Below, one piece after another: positions 1-12,060 of a stretch of DNA of 64,000 nt. The notes below the pieces were generated by a model, which was given only the letters and a program-made list of their open reading frames with translations, did no database searches and was not told the origin of the DNA. Where the stretch lies: assembly GCA_028564705.1 (NCBI GenBank), contig JAPXFQ010001533.1, positions 434,001-498,000 of the forward strand, read 5' to 3'. Position 1 is the first letter of the stretch. Each line of letters opens with the position of its first letter. Source of the stretch: Apricaphanius iberus (Eukaryota; Chordata; Actinopteri; Cyprinodontiformes; Aphaniidae). A program made the translations under genes and the position numbers.

Positions 1-309
1 CCCACACAGAAAAACCTACATTTTACTTCAACAAGTAGATTTAATCGATGATTTAATGGTGCTGCTGTCTACATGGTTAAAATTAATCTGTATTTAATCT
101 TGATTTATTTTTTACTTTATACTTTACATGCAAATTACATTCAGTTTTGTTAAAGATTGGATATGAAATTTGAGCATGATAGGGACATCTAGTTTATCTA
201 GGTTGTTAACAACAGTAAAAAACATCATTCCAGCTTTTGGGTTGCCTGGTTCGCTGGTCTTACACGCAGTGACTAACCTGAACTGTGTGCAGTGAGGCAT
301 GTGTTTTAG
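1..309. other. AT-rich sequence, no gene seen
   Basis: No recognisable gene, RNA or repeat boundary. The right part may belong to the upstream half of the MITE-like repeat that follows, but I could not align it to the other copies. Confidence 0.4.
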
Positions 310-834
310 TGGAGTGTAACTGACAGCTAACGTTAGCCAAGTCAGCAACTGAGTTATCTTACCAATCCAGGAGGAAAGTGGCAGTTTCCGCATTTTTTTG
401 ATGCCGTGGAAATGTTTTAAGTGGGTCAATCTAGTGTAGGCTTCACCTAAAACCACCTAAAACAACTCTAGTTTCTGTTCTTCTGTGGTCACTCCTCTCC
501 TGAGACGGATAACAATATTCCCATGGCTCTGAAGCAGCTGCTTGACTTGCTGACTCCACCATTCTTTCTTGTGCCAGCCAAGCTGCGCCGAGCATATTGT
601 TGGATCATAGAGACCGTAACTGTCAACCCGCAGTCTGCAGCTGCTACTGGCTGGTGGATGTAAACATAACTTCATTGTCAAGCCTGTTTTTGAATGCACA
701 TTTTATTGTATTTTAGTTCAAATGCAATTCTTTAAGGAAATGTTTTACTTTCATTCTGTACCCCTCTAAAAACTCTGTGGATATATTTTTTATGTATTTA
801 TGTAATTATGTAAATGTTGCATATACAACCTTTA
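310..834 (+). mobile_element. hAT-like MITE, family A, copy 1
   Basis: This is one of three copies of the same non-coding repeat in the window; the others are at 22,640-23,109 (same strand) and 52,695-53,095 (opposite strand). Shared landmarks in order are CCTAAAACAACTCTAG, CACTCCTCTCCTGAGA, TGACTCCACCATTCT, ATGTAAACATAAC, CACCTCTAAA/CCCCTCTAAA and the terminal CAACCTTTAA. The terminal AAAGGTTG type of end and lack of coding capacity fit a non-autonomous DNA transposon. The hAT assignment is an inference. The left end is uncertain. Confidence 0.55.
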
Positions 835-1441
835 AGCTATAATTTATCAATCTGATCATTAACTTTTTTATACATTTGATATTAAGATATATTGTATACT
901 CAAAGAAAAAAAAAATAACTGGAACAGCGAAACACTAGTCAGATAATAGAATTTTATGGCTGCCCCTCCCTGCTTTGTGACCGAGTACAAGCCTCAACTG
1001 GACACATAACTCAGAAGTGGTTCTGGACATACTGTTCACTCCATATAAATTCTGTTCATTTTATGAGCCCCTAGTTTCCAAAAGCTGTCCCATTCTCCCA
1101 CACACAAACATATGCACGCAAACACACACACTTGAAAACAGAAAACTCTCTTTGCAGGGTCATTGGCTGACATAAAGCACATCCTGTGGCAGCTTACCTT
1201 GCATCGCCACTGGAATCACATTTATCTAAATAATTCAAAGAAAGAAGTTCTCTAAAAGCTACTGTTTTCCCAGAGGGCAGGCTTATGCTATTCTAGTCAT
1301 ATTAAGGCTTTGCATTAACGTCGATTTATTTCTAGTAACTGCATTTATGTCTAACCCTAGCACTTACATGGATGTGATCAAATCCAAAGAAGTCATCTTC
1401 CACCAAAAACCTCACTTTTCCTACATCTGTGATTTAATATA
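835..1441. other. Unique AT-rich sequence
   Basis: Short CA-rich patch near 1,100-1,135. No gene, RNA or element recognised. Confidence 0.4.
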
Positions 1442-1688
1442 TGGTAAATGGACTGAACTTATATAGCGCTTTTCTAGTCATACTGACCACTCAAAGCGCT
1501 TTACATCGAAGCCACATTGACCCATTCACACTCACATTCATATACCGACAACCAACATGGCTCGGTAGGGCGAGTTTTTTTGGGGGGTTAAGTGCCTTGC
1601 CCAGGGGCACATCGACATTTGACTGGAGAAAGCTGGAATCGAACCTACGACCCTCCGATTGCAAGCCAACTGTTCTTACTCTACCACT
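1442..1688 (-). mobile_element. tRNA-derived SINE
   Basis: Read on the minus strand, it starts with a tRNA-like head: TGGTAGAGTAAGAA resembles an A box at about 1,675-1,688 and GGTTCGATTCC is a canonical B box at 1,635-1,645. A central block containing CCCTGGGCAAGGCACTTAA follows, then a 3' part with TAAAGCGCTTTGAGTGG and AAAAGCGCTATATAA. This order is that of a common fish tRNA-SINE mobilised by a LINE partner. The copy is full length or nearly so, with no clear target duplication seen. A related plus-strand copy lies at 48,842-49,060. Confidence 0.75.
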
Positions 1689-1789
1689 TTTTTTTAATAT
1701 CAAACCATAGCCCCAAACCCAGCCAATTACCCTATTTCAGTTAGTTGGGGAAAAGCAGTAGTGATACTGTAGCAATTACATCTTCACAA

Positions 1790-1805
1790 GGGGGGGGGGG
1801 GGGGG
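1790..1805. repeat. Poly-G tract (16 G)
   Basis: Uninterrupted run of G on the plus strand; prone to length error in sequencing and to G-quadruplex formation. Confidence 0.9.
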
Positions 1806-3060
1806 ATTCACCCTAATGTCCATGCAGCTTAACCTAGCGAGCACAGCACATGACGGACTCTAATAAGGCTTCCAGACTGAGTGAGATTGCTGGGTGAACA
1901 ACAACCTACAGCCAAGAGGGCGAGATTGAAAGCCTAACAGAACCTGGAGCAGAACCCCCGACCGGCTGTAGGATTACAAAATGAGTCCTACCAACTAGAC
2001 CTCCTACCAATCCTGTCAAATGATAAAGCTCTTGTTCCTCTTGGTTTTCCTCTGTTGTTAGTGTACACAAAATATTTCCCAGTTTTCCCTAAAGTTCAGG
2101 AATAATAATAATAAAAAAATCTTACTATGCACCAAACCCCTTTTTTAACAGAGAGGTGAGTGATAATCAACTAAAGGAAACTAACCTAAGGTATGGATAT
2201 ACAGTATTGTGCTGTATTTCTCCATCAATTTTCTAAAACAGTTTAGTCAAAAAGTCATCTTGTGAACCTAAAGTCATGTACTGTAATTTTATGGTTTCTT
2301 GTTTTGATATTTATGTTTTATCTCTGTACAGCATATTGGTCAAGTCCCATGCTGTGTTTCATTATGCTTTAAGAAATAAATTATATGGTATCATCTTATG
2401 AGGAGGATCAATCATTTCATCTCTACATGTCACTGTGAACAGGTCACTAGAAGTGAATAAAACAGAACATAGATGACATCTTTACACATTACGATGGGCT
2501 TAAATTAAATGTATAATTAACAAAAATCCCCCAGGGAGGTAAATCAAAGAACATAATTTAAAGATACTGAATTTTATTTTAGTGTGAATTTCTTCCATTG
2601 GTTTGTCTTACGTTGAAGGTAAAAATACCAAATTAGCTTATCTTGAATAAAAGTTTCCTTCTTTTATCTTTAATTATTTAACTATCTAAAAATAGAAACA
2701 AAGGGAACCTTTACTTTTGAACAGAAGAACTAACAAATTATGTTTAAATTACTCAATGAACAGGTCAAGACAGACCGAACTGTTCAGATGTAATTGTTTC
2801 ACCCTTTTTGAAAGAAGACATTCTGATTAAAAGGTATTTTCAAGGTCAAAAAAGTACATCTACTCTAGCAGACTCCAAAATTCAATTATAGTTATGCATT
2901 TTTTTTCATCACATGGATGCCTAAAAAGAGAACTCATGCTCTTTCCATTGTGGTTAATTTTCAACGTATGAATCAGTCTGCTTTGTGAAACGCTGTGGAA
3001 AGTTATGACCATGTTATGTGTTTATAGGTAGAGGCCAATTCTCAGTTTGAGTCTTTGTCT
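1806..3060. other. Unique AT-rich sequence
   Basis: AT-rich, with stops in all frames. No gene, element or RNA recognised. Confidence 0.4.
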
Positions 3061-3430
3061 TGTGTGGCCCTCAATTTAAAGCCCACCTGCCAGAATAATT
3101 TATGATCCAGCGATGGGAAACACTGCCCAGGCTCTTGAAGGCTAACTTTCTGGCCCCAGCGCTGCTACAGTATTTCACGATTATCAGGCCATCCCCTGGT
3201 GGTGTCATAAAACACCTCATATTACCGTACTTCCATGTCTGTCTCTGCTCGGGCCTTTTTAACACCCTCTCTGCGGTCGGTCACAACTTAGGTCATATTT
3301 TTTGCAAAAGCCAAAACTGGCAAACGTCCGGATCATTAAAAAGGAGTTGGCTGAACACTCCTTTGTCGTTATTTGTGTATTTTAGAGTAACCCCTCATGG
3401 ATGTTCGAGATGATGCAGGAAAAGGTCACA
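3061..3430. other. Candidate conserved non-coding block
   Basis: Less AT-rich and compositionally more complex than its flanks, with homeodomain-like cores such as ATAATTTATGATC and ATCATTAAAAAGG. ORFs on both strands are short and have no recognisable domain, so coding seems unlikely. Calling it a conserved regulatory element is a guess from composition alone; I cannot test conservation here. Confidence 0.2.
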
Positions 3431-4739
3431 AAGGGTCATGCCACAAAAGAGTTCCTCTCAGAAGAGTTGTACTGGAAGGGCTTACACTCAACTGCATAAT
3501 ACTAGTGTTGACTTTAGCTGTTTGCAGGGTAACTAGCCAGTAAATGGTCGTTGTTAAAGGCATCTCGATCTCTCTGTGAAAGCACAGCTTCAGCTACCTC
3601 ATAAAGCTGCCGACATACTAACACCAACAGAGGTTGCCTTTCCCACATATGTAGAGCAGATACAGAAACTCCCAGCCACATTAACTAAGGTTTTAAAGAA
3701 AGGTTTAAAACTTGGATGGGCTTATCAATCTAAATAATATAATAAGTCTTCACTAGCTCAAAAGGGTTTTTATATGTACTAACTTAACTGCAGCTGACGT
3801 TCATGTTAGGCTCATGCTATTATGGTACTTGCTTTAGAATGGTATAGAATTAAATTTATCTTGCTCAGAGATTAAAATCAAATAAAAAGAGATAAAGCTA
3901 AGAACTAAGTTAAGACATAGAAATCTTCATTGGTAGGATACATTTTTTTAATCCAACCAACCGATGGCCCTCACAGAACATCCCTTCTTTCCCTTCCAAC
4001 TCTCTTTAGCCCCATCTCTACAACTGGGCACACTCATCAGTTTTGATTTCACAGCATGTCATTTATTACTATTTTTAATTGTGTTGTAATAAAACATATT
4101 GATTTGGCTTCATTAATTTTTAAAAGTCTCACTTGTTGAACCGAAGTGTTGCCAAAGTTGCGTCTGTTTTGAAGCCTACATACTCCGAAACTTTTACACT
4201 TTAAAAACGTGTTTACAAAACGTTTCAGCGGCACACCGGCATTCATTATGCTCATTTTCTGAGCTGTCACTCCAACTGCTGAAAACCGCACTATACAACT
4301 TTCTCCTGTGTGTTGTATTGCAGTTCCCAAGCTGAAAGCTGCCAACGCTTCGCTGCCAGAGAAGGCTGTTAACTCCTGATTCCCACTGAGCACAGAACGG
4401 ATGAGGCATGGTGTCTGTACGGCCGACACTGGGCCGCATTTGCTCTGCATGTGTTTTGAATCAGGGGTAAGGAAAATTGCAGCAAGCAGAGCTGTGGAGC
4501 TCATGACCAGGTTGTTCCCCTCATTAAAGCCTAAAGCTCTGAGCGCACCCTCTGCCCCTCATCCTGCTGCCTCATAAGAAGACAAGATACAAGACGACAC
4601 AGGTCAGAAAACACTTCATTCCCCTCACTGCTTTGAAAGACCTTTTCTGTCAAACTGTTTCTCAGTGTAGGTCAAAGCTATTTACCAAAGTAGGTTTAGC
4701 TTCTAAAACCCAGTGTTCCAACTCCCCTAGTTGGACGCT
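3431..4739. other. Unique sequence, no supported gene
   Basis: A 151-codon minus-strand ORF at 4,049-4,504 overlaps another long frame and shows no family motif. I see no splice-site context or codon bias that would support a gene. Confidence 0.4.
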
Positions 4740-5080
4740 TCAACATTCGTACTTCAATGCAGGTCCAAAGCGAACATGACGTACTTCAAAATATACAATT
4801 TTGACAAACAGACCTGATAATACACTTGTCCCTGACCAGGACCGCTCAGTAGCAATCTGCTAGCCTTGTCCTCTTTCTCCTGGCCCTCAGGGGCTGCTGA
4901 GCTGCTGCGGCGGCCTGTGGACTCTGGTCTCTGAGCTGACCACATTCGTGTTCGGCCTGGCCTCAGCCTTCTCCATTTACCTTATGAATCCTGGCCACCT
5001 CCATTGACTTTACATGTAAACCTGACGCCCATGACATTTCAAAAGCGTTTGGTGTGAACACACCATTAGAGATATAACAG
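4740..5080. mobile_element. Possible MITE end with short GC-rich block
   Basis: The right edge reads AAGCGTTTGGTGTGAACACA, followed by CCATTAGAG. This resembles the ends of fish MITEs whose termini contain GTGTGAACGCACC. No partner end was found, so the call is weak. The block at 4,850-4,960 is locally GC-rich without a recognisable protein. Confidence 0.2.
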
Positions 5081-5259
5081 GATGTACTACAAATGCTGAA
5101 CTAGCTTTGTTGCCATTGGATTGGTAAGTAATAAATACTTGTTCTGGTATTATTTAGGCACGATGATGTTATTAATTTGCTTGTAAAAGTGTTTGACAAT
5201 TTAAAAACTGTCACAGCGTTAGTTTGATTTCAATCAAACGCAACTGGACTTGGTAATTT

Positions 5260-5302
5260 GTCTTGGAAGACGTTTCACCTCTTATCCAAGAGGCTTCATC
5301 AG
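5260..5302 (-). ncRNA. Hammerhead-ribozyme-like motif, intact core
   Basis: On the minus strand the left arm reads CTGATGA, then a stem II (CCTCTT, loop GGAT, AAGAGG), then GAAAC. These are the two conserved catalytic boxes of hammerhead ribozymes in the right order and spacing. GTCTT-CC-AAGAC after it could form a very short stem III. Hammerheads with minimal stem III are known in Penelope-like terminal repeats, where they are thought to act as dimers. I do not see a clear NUH cleavage site immediately after stem III, so activity is uncertain. Confidence 0.5.
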
Positions 5303-5332
5303 TTCATGCATCAGGTCAGCGGCGAGCATGAA

Positions 5333-5375
5333 CTAATGAAGCCTCTTGGATAAGAGGTGAAACGTCTTCCAAGAC
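5333..5375 (+). ncRNA. Hammerhead-like motif, mutated core
   Basis: This is the right-arm counterpart on the plus strand. The first box is CTAATGA instead of CTGATGA; the only mismatch between the two arms falls in this catalytic box, at 5,335. The G-to-A change would be expected to abolish cleavage by this copy. Stem II and GAAAC are unchanged. Confidence 0.45.
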
Positions 5376-5408
5376 AAATTACCAAGTCCAGTTGCGTTTG
5401 ATTGAAAT

Positions 5409-8400
5409 TTCCTTGAGATAACCATGACCTGGATGAATGAGAATATTCACAGGCTTATCGTTAGTTTGATGTTTTGTTATATTGGCTAGCAAGCTTTTAA
5501 AACCGTCAATACGCTTCTTCAGATGTTCTCCGTGGAGATTTGTTTTTATGACTGTGAGAGGGCAACAGAGGGCCTGTTTACTGTTGAAACGCATCTCTGA
5601 TGTAAATCCTACCCTGATCTCTGTGAGTAGTCATTAAAATTTTCTTTGTTTTTCTTTCTGAAGTTGATGTAGCCCTTGGTGGTCTGGGAATGGCTAACGT
5701 TTTCACAGAAGTTTGTGCTGACTTCTAGACGACCGTCTGTCATTATGGCAACTATAAATGGGAAGACACAGAGCAACCCTTTGTGTCCACACCGAATCTT
5801 CACAGATTTGGGCGATGTGCATGCACATTGATTGACATCTAACACGGCGGAAAATCGAATTCTATTGGCTAAAAACATTTGCTAGTCAGTCTAAATTGCG
5901 TCAGGGTCTATAGGAGGAAGGAGGGACTTAAGAATAATTGCAAATATTGTGGAGCAGCACCCATACATAATATTAAATATAATATCAAACCAAATTATTA
6001 GCATCACTTCTTGCCTGTTGCTTCAGCAACTTAAGAAAACCGGTGTGTTCTCTCTTTGGTGGAATCCGTAATTCAAAGAATCTTTCCGCAGAGTTTTGAA
6101 CAAGTCAGGTTCAAGACTTATTCCGGAAACAGTTATCTCAACGACGAATAGCAGACTGTATATGTATAGTTGGATCCAAAGAGATCCAACCCTTACGAGC
6201 AAAGAAGTTTGCACAGACGTCTTGTAGGCAAGAGGAGTAGGTAGAGCATGTGCATAAATTGAGGTGATGATGCAACCTTCACGAAGTTCTTCCTTTTCCT
6301 GTTGAGACTGAATGGATTTGTGCATTCCAGGATTGTTATGGCTCAGGCAGGAGGTCTGTCCCTGTAGTCCAGTTTGTTTAATATGGCTGATGGCTAGGGG
6401 CAATTACTGTATGAAATACTGCAGGGCCAGGTTGTTGTTTTTTTGTAACCTTTTCCCTCAGAACATGAAGAACTCCATAAAAAAAACTGCAATTTATATT
6501 TGATATGTTTTTCTGATCTTAAAATGTCTCTGATGATCTGAAACATTTCAGTGTTAACCCCCCTACCCCCTCCAACACAGACACATACAGACAGGCTAGA
6601 ATGTCACTTTGCTATCCTTTCTGTCCTGTGACATAAGAAAGGCTGACCAGATCCCTGGGCTCTTAGGCTGGGAATCTGTTCTAATTGTTACAAGTAAGGA
6701 AGAGAGTGACTGAAATGTTTTATTCTAGTGTCAATCAGGTAAGCATTCCCAGGAAAAAAAGATGTTCATGTGTGGACTCCTGCCAGGATGGCATACAAAC
6801 CTAGCCCAGGAGCCTAAAGGCAGGTCTAAGGAGAAAAAAAAACTCATTTTACTGGAAAATTGTTAAATCGAAGAATCTATGAAGCACAAAGTCTGCAGTC
6901 GAATGGACAACAAATAAGGCACAAAAATAGGGTCAAAGGTTTTTGTTTTCTGCTGTGAATGGAGGACCGGTGGCTGAGGAAAGAAAACAGAGGAGCATTT
7001 GAGAGTCCACAAAGCTGTGCATTTAAATAAACAGAGTTACGTCTTTTTCCTTTGGGTCCAATGAAGTCCATCAAAGAACATGGTAATGCTTCCCTGAATG
7101 GACGCACGGACTCCCAAAACTCCTGCCTTTTCACTACGTGTGAAAGAATGTGCCATAATAAACACACAATGACACACACACATTCCAACACCACCACCTA
7201 CATCAAAACTAACATAAACTGAGCTTTAAATATTTTCGGCCCTGGTTACAGCTTTGAATTGGGGTTGCCGTGTGGGCAAGTTTGCACCCTGCAGATGTAA
7301 TTCCTTACTTGAAGTTGTGGTTGGAAGTGAACACTAAGGTTGTTAAAAACAATGATTGAATACTCAATCATTACTGCTATATGCCCAGTACTGAGACATT
7401 AACTAAAATTTACGTCCACTTACCTTCCCCATCATTAATGTTGTCATCAACATTGTGTTTTAATAATTTGCTACAAAAACTCTGTATATGTAATCTTTAA
7501 GTCTTTGGTCTTTGAAAAAAAAAATTGAAGCATTTTATTACTACAATATGGAGCTAGCTTGTCTCTCCTGTTGACTTTGATGGGGTAAGGGTTCTGCCAG
7601 AATAAAAATGCATTCACAGATTAAATGTGTGCATATTGGTCAATAGTTGTGCATAACTAAAAAATTTGTAAACTATTGAATGATCCAAATCAAAGTTCCA
7701 ACATAACACAAGAAGTGAATATTTTTCCTGTGAGAATACAGTTTCAAAGGTTACATCTGAAATAAATCACATACACAAATGGTACATTTACAGTTGTGGT
7801 TTCCTCAATGTGAACATGAGGAGCAAAGTGTTTGAGAATACACATGTTTTCTTTGAGAATATGAATTTAAAACCGTGATCACGGTAACATGATCAAGGGT
7901 TTATTAATGGAGCCTTTTTGCGTCAATGAACACAGAACCCATCCATCCAGTCTTGCACCTCAAGTCTTTTGCCAACCGTCGGTAAAAGCATGAGGAAGAA
8001 GTCAAGAGTTTTTGAATGTGATTGTTCAACTTCATAGCGCTGAAATGACAGACCATGTCAAACAAAATCAGGTAATTTTAAACAGTGCTTATATAAAGAG
8101 CAAAGGTGCAGATTTTTATTTTTAATTTTTTTTTTGGGGGGGGTCTGTCCCGCTCAGATTCCGATTGACGTTGATCCGTCTCCCCCACAAAAAAAAAAAA
8201 AGGTTTGATTGCAAAATAGACTACTACTTTAACAAAAGACTGACTGTTTGGTTTTTATTGATTGTTGAGCTGCAGCACAAAGTAGTTATTACAGGTATAG
8301 TCTAGGCACAGATTTGTAAACTTCAATCTCATGCTCTAAAATAAAATCAAACATAACGTCATCACTCCAAATGCAGAGCACAGTTGCTTCTGCAAAGTAC

Positions 8401-8480
8401 ATTCATTACTGATAATTAACACCTGGAAGGTCATTATCCCAAGTTCACATACAAAATAAATAAATATGAAATAGTTATTA
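5409..8480. other. Unique AT-rich sequence
   Basis: No gene recognised. Local features are only poly-A/T runs (for example 7,516-7,525 and 8,118-8,131), a T-to-G low-complexity junction at about 8,120-8,145, and poly-A at 8,188-8,201. A short stretch near 7,235-7,350 resembles transposon-derived sequence but is too weak to name. Confidence 0.4.
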
Positions 8481-8903
8481 ATATGTCATGGTGATGTTGG
8501 ATGGTGCGCTTTGTTGGAGTCAAAAAACGCTCACAAAACGACTAGTATGAACCCTTTTAAGGCTGAAGCTTGCAAAGCGTGCTGGTTGTCCTTTCTTTGT
8601 CAGAAGATTTAAACAACGGAGGATTGTGGCTGGTTAAACAAGATCAACGTCTGGTGAAGTCACTACAGTGAGACGCTCTGATTGGTTGACGATCAAGCGC
8701 CATGGCAAAAGTTCAGCTAGCTCAACTTCTCCGTTTCTAGCTTTTGCCACTTTGAAGCTTGGAGTGTTAAAAAGGTTTCAAAAAATTATGTGGCCAAAGC
8801 ACACAAACAACCACAGAGAGTCTGACTGCCCATTGACCTAACATGTAATCTAGCCACTCTAGACATTGACTTTTAGCGGTGTGGACGCGCAATTAATGTT
8901 GGA
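8481..8903. mobile_element. Possible MITE remnant
   Basis: The left edge contains GGATGGTGCGCTTTG and the right edge GGTGTGGACGCGCAATTAAT, which loosely resemble inverted ends of fish MITEs. The interior has no coding capacity. Boundaries are uncertain and the ends match each other only poorly. Confidence 0.2.
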
Positions 8904-8921
8904 GGGGGGGGGGGGGGGGGG
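8904..8921. repeat. Poly-G tract (18 G)
   Basis: Uninterrupted G run on the plus strand, the second long poly-G in the window. Confidence 0.9.
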
Positions 8922-11320
8922 TGTTACAGTTGAAATCATACGTTTTTCAGAAGTAGGTTCTAAGTGGTCTATTTCATATCTCTTGTTGTGACATGAAGCT
9001 CTGGCCACAGCACAGAACCTGCGGCTCAGTCAGCTGCAGCTGTTGAGGGAAGTGAGATAATCGCTTCACGTTATGTTATGTGGTATCATTTCAGAGGGCA
9101 GGTGCACCTCTTACCCTCTGTGTGTGTCCAGAGAATAATACAAAATTTTATTTTTAAAAATGAAAGTTCACAGATAATTTCTTGAATTTTTTTTTATTGT
9201 AAGTCGATACTCTGAAGAGACAGGACAGTTTTTTCTATTCACTTTTCTTGCTATTAGCATCATCTTATGATCAGACAGTCTAGTTATTAAGTTATAAGTT
9301 TTGATTATTCTTTCTCCATATTGCTAACTAACTAGTTACTAGTTTACTCAGTCTGTGTCATAGAGGAATTAGTAATTCTGGTTGGGCCTTTAATTATTTG
9401 TGCTATGTTAAAACTGTAAGTTATTTGTTCACGTTTCTTTCTTTGAGACTTATCTTCCCAATTCGTTTTCATATCTTCAAATAGAATCACTTCTCTGTTG
9501 AGGTTACGTTGTAGCAATAGTTTCCTAAACTCCTAATAAAAACTCACATTTGATGAAGGTATCACAAATAGAGTAATTGACATTTCTGGCAAAAGCACAA
9601 TGTTTAGACCCAGATATTCCAATTCACGATACTATAAATATTTGATTACATTACAACTGATTGTGTCTTTTACATAAAACATAACCCCCCACCTTTACCA
9701 TGCTTACAATAATTCTTGAAAAGTTTAAAATCTGGCATGTTTAAAGCTGAATGTGCCATGTTTCTTCTAAGCCAAGATCCAGGTATAGCTAAGAAATCCA
9801 AATTTGATCATTGCAGAGGATGTTGTTCTTGTTCACATTTAAAGAGAACACATCTAATAACAGTCATTCAGGTTTTCTATGGAAGTCCCAGGTTAATTAA
9901 TTAATTAATTCTAAAATATTTACTGTTTAAAAAATGTTCAATCTTCGATGTTTGATCATAAAATGCAAATTGGATTTTCCTTTAACAATGTTTCTCTTTT
10001 TTACATGCCACATTTCAGTAAAAGCCAGATTTGTGGAGTACACAAAACCAGTGTTCTTCTCAACTGTTTTCCCCACTTGAGCTGTGGATCTCTGCAGCTC
10101 CTCCAGTGCCACCATGGTCTTCCTGATTGGTTCACTGATTGATCCTCTGCTTTAAACCATTTCAACAATCGCATTACTAATCTGTCTACGTGGTCATCTG
10201 TTCACTGAATTTTATATAAAAAAAATAAAATCTCACTCTTAAGATTTTTATTTGTACAAAATAACAAACCATAAAACGATTTCCTTCAACTTCACATGTA
10301 AGATTTACAGCTGTTGATTTATCCTGTAAAATCCCATAAAAATACATTGCAGATTGTGATAGCAACGGAATAAATTATAGAACATTTTTTAAATGGAAAG
10401 AATAAAATGCAAAGGCAAACTATCTATTTTAGCAACTAGCAGTTTAGCTGTCTGAAAAGCTCAACTTTTGGATACAACCATTAGTATTATTTAGTTTTTA
10501 TTTATCTAAAAATACAGTAGATTCTTGGTATAACTATATATGTTGGTTTACTTAGAAAGATTAGTGGACTGAAAATGAGACATCATTCCCACAGAAAAAC
10601 GTTGGACTAACTTAATCCTTCACACCAAAACAAGCCAAAAACTAAGAACAAGTGAAGACTGTATTATCCTGAACAGATGTTACTTTTTTTTCTCTTATAA
10701 CGATTTAGATCGGTTTAACTGAACACATATGAACACATTCTGAAAATCTTGTTTATGATGTGGGCTCAGAGAATAGGGCCTGCTTGGTCCAAAGACAGGT
10801 GTTACCCGGCAAGTTCTGTCCCGGCTGGGATGCAACTTATGGATGCTGCTTTTCCAGTCTACAAAGCATCCAGATTCCAACTGCTTTTAATTTTACTAGA
10901 GCCTAGGGGCCACTGGAGCCGCTCTGAGTCTGGTTCAACGGGGTCCGGGCCTGGATTCTCTCCTTGGACCCCTGCCTTACACACACATTATCCTGTGTAA
11001 ATACTGCAAGCTGGGCCAAGCCTGGGCCAAATTGGGTGGCACTGTGCCTCTATGCTTCTACCTCAACATCTGTTCATTCAACTGTTATCTGCCATCATAG
11101 CCTAAGGTCGTCCAGCTTGGCTAAGTCAGAGGGGCTGATGAAATTGATGTTTTGATCCAGTTTAACTCTAAATGGATATCTGGAAAGATAAATAGCTTTT
11201 GCTCTCATTTTAGGTGAAAGGACAAAGTCAATCTGTTGTCATAAACAGGGTGTAGTGAGATGAATTTTTTTGGCTTGTTTAATAATGTCATATGCCTCTA
11301 TTTTCTTCCCTCAGAGAGTT
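8922..11320. other. Unique AT-rich sequence
   Basis: AT-rich with many short ORFs on both strands, none with a domain I recognise. A TTAATTAATTAATTAATT run lies at 9,894-9,909. No RNA or element identified. Confidence 0.4.
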
Positions 11321-11329
11321 TTTTTTTCT

Positions 11330-11897
11330 GCCCGCACGTTATTTCATGCCAATGAGAGCCATACTACTGTTACTAATAGTAAACAGGTCAAGGAGAAAGC
11401 CATGGGGATGTATAAAGCAGGGTTAAGTTATGACACAGCCTGTAGCGTCTTACAGAGCATAAACAGAAAGTATGGCACTACCGCAAACCTACCTAGGGAT
11501 GCAGTAAAGTTTCACATCTCAGCTATGAGAAATGGTGACAAGACAACTATTGGTCCTGCCCTCCACAAACCTAGCATTATCCATCCATCAGTTTTTCACA
11601 AGCCATAATGGTCTTCATGCTGAGCGCACTGTTTGCTGGAAAACAATTGCTTCACACTACCCTTAATACACCATCCCACCATCATGATGTAAGGTTTATA
11701 TTATGGGGAAGCTTTACCTGAGCAGGGAAGACAAAGATGGTCACAGCTAATGGGAAGAAGGATTGAGCTTAATGCAGGCCAGTACTGGGAGAGAACCTGT
11801 TACAGGTCGCAAAGGCTGAAACTGGACCAGAGTTTCTACTTCCAGTAGGACAATGACCCTAAGCATACATCAAGAGATATGACAGAATGATTCAGAT
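11330..11897 (+). pseudogene. Tc1-like transposase remnant
   Basis: The N-terminal part at 11,385-11,500 encodes a Tc1-type helix-turn-helix start (KQVKEKAMGMYKAGLSYDTA, then RKYGTTANLPR). A large internal deletion follows. Near the 3' side, 11,843-11,875 encodes the Tc1 catalytic signature region DNDPKHTS, preceded by an in-frame TAG (11,846-11,848) where the family has Gln. The second acidic residue of the DDE triad is thus present but the frame is broken. A full Tc1 transposase is about 340 residues, so this copy is non-functional. It is cut on the right by a hAT-type element beginning at 11,898. Confidence 0.75.
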
Positions 11898-12055
11898 CAG
11901 GGGTGCCCAGGTCCAGTCCTCGAGATCTACCATTCTAAACTCATAGGTGCATCATTCCTTCTGCACACCTGACTCAAATAAATGACACATTGACAGGCCT
12001 CTGCAAAGCTAAAAGATCTTGAAGAAGAAATTCAGCCATTTAAAACTAGGTTGAT
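11898..12055 (+). mobile_element. hAT-type non-autonomous element, truncated
   Basis: Begins CAGGGGTGCCCAGGTCCAGT, the classic left end of a very common fish hAT MITE, followed by TCCTCGAG. The interior contains CACACCTGACTCAAATAAAT and GGCCTCTGCAAAGC, also family landmarks. The right inverted end is missing because the L2 fragment begins at about 12,061. It sits inside the Tc1 remnant, so it inserted after that element. Confidence 0.65.
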
Positions 12056-12060
12056 GTGTT

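Larger units (their letters stand above)
5227..5408. repeat. Penelope-type termini as an 83-bp inverted repeat
   Basis: Arms 5,227-5,309 and 5,326-5,408 are reverse complements over 83 bp with a single mismatch (5,300 versus 5,335). A 16-bp spacer separates them. The arm sequence (AAGAGGTGAAACGTCTTCC, then AAGTCCAGTTGCG) is the same type as the end of the Penelope-like remnant near 20,925-20,960 in this window (CAACTGGACTT, AACGTTTCACCTCT). Two Penelope terminal repeats therefore face each other with no coding body between. Near identity of the arms suggests a recent origin or gene conversion. Confidence 0.75.

Noticed and set aside
1491..1703. Small ORFs at 1,441-1,710
   Set aside because: Both lie inside a tRNA-derived SINE.
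4049..4504. 151-codon minus-strand ORF
   Set aside because: Longest ORF in its neighbourhood but overlaps another minus frame, shows no motif and no codon bias; likely chance.
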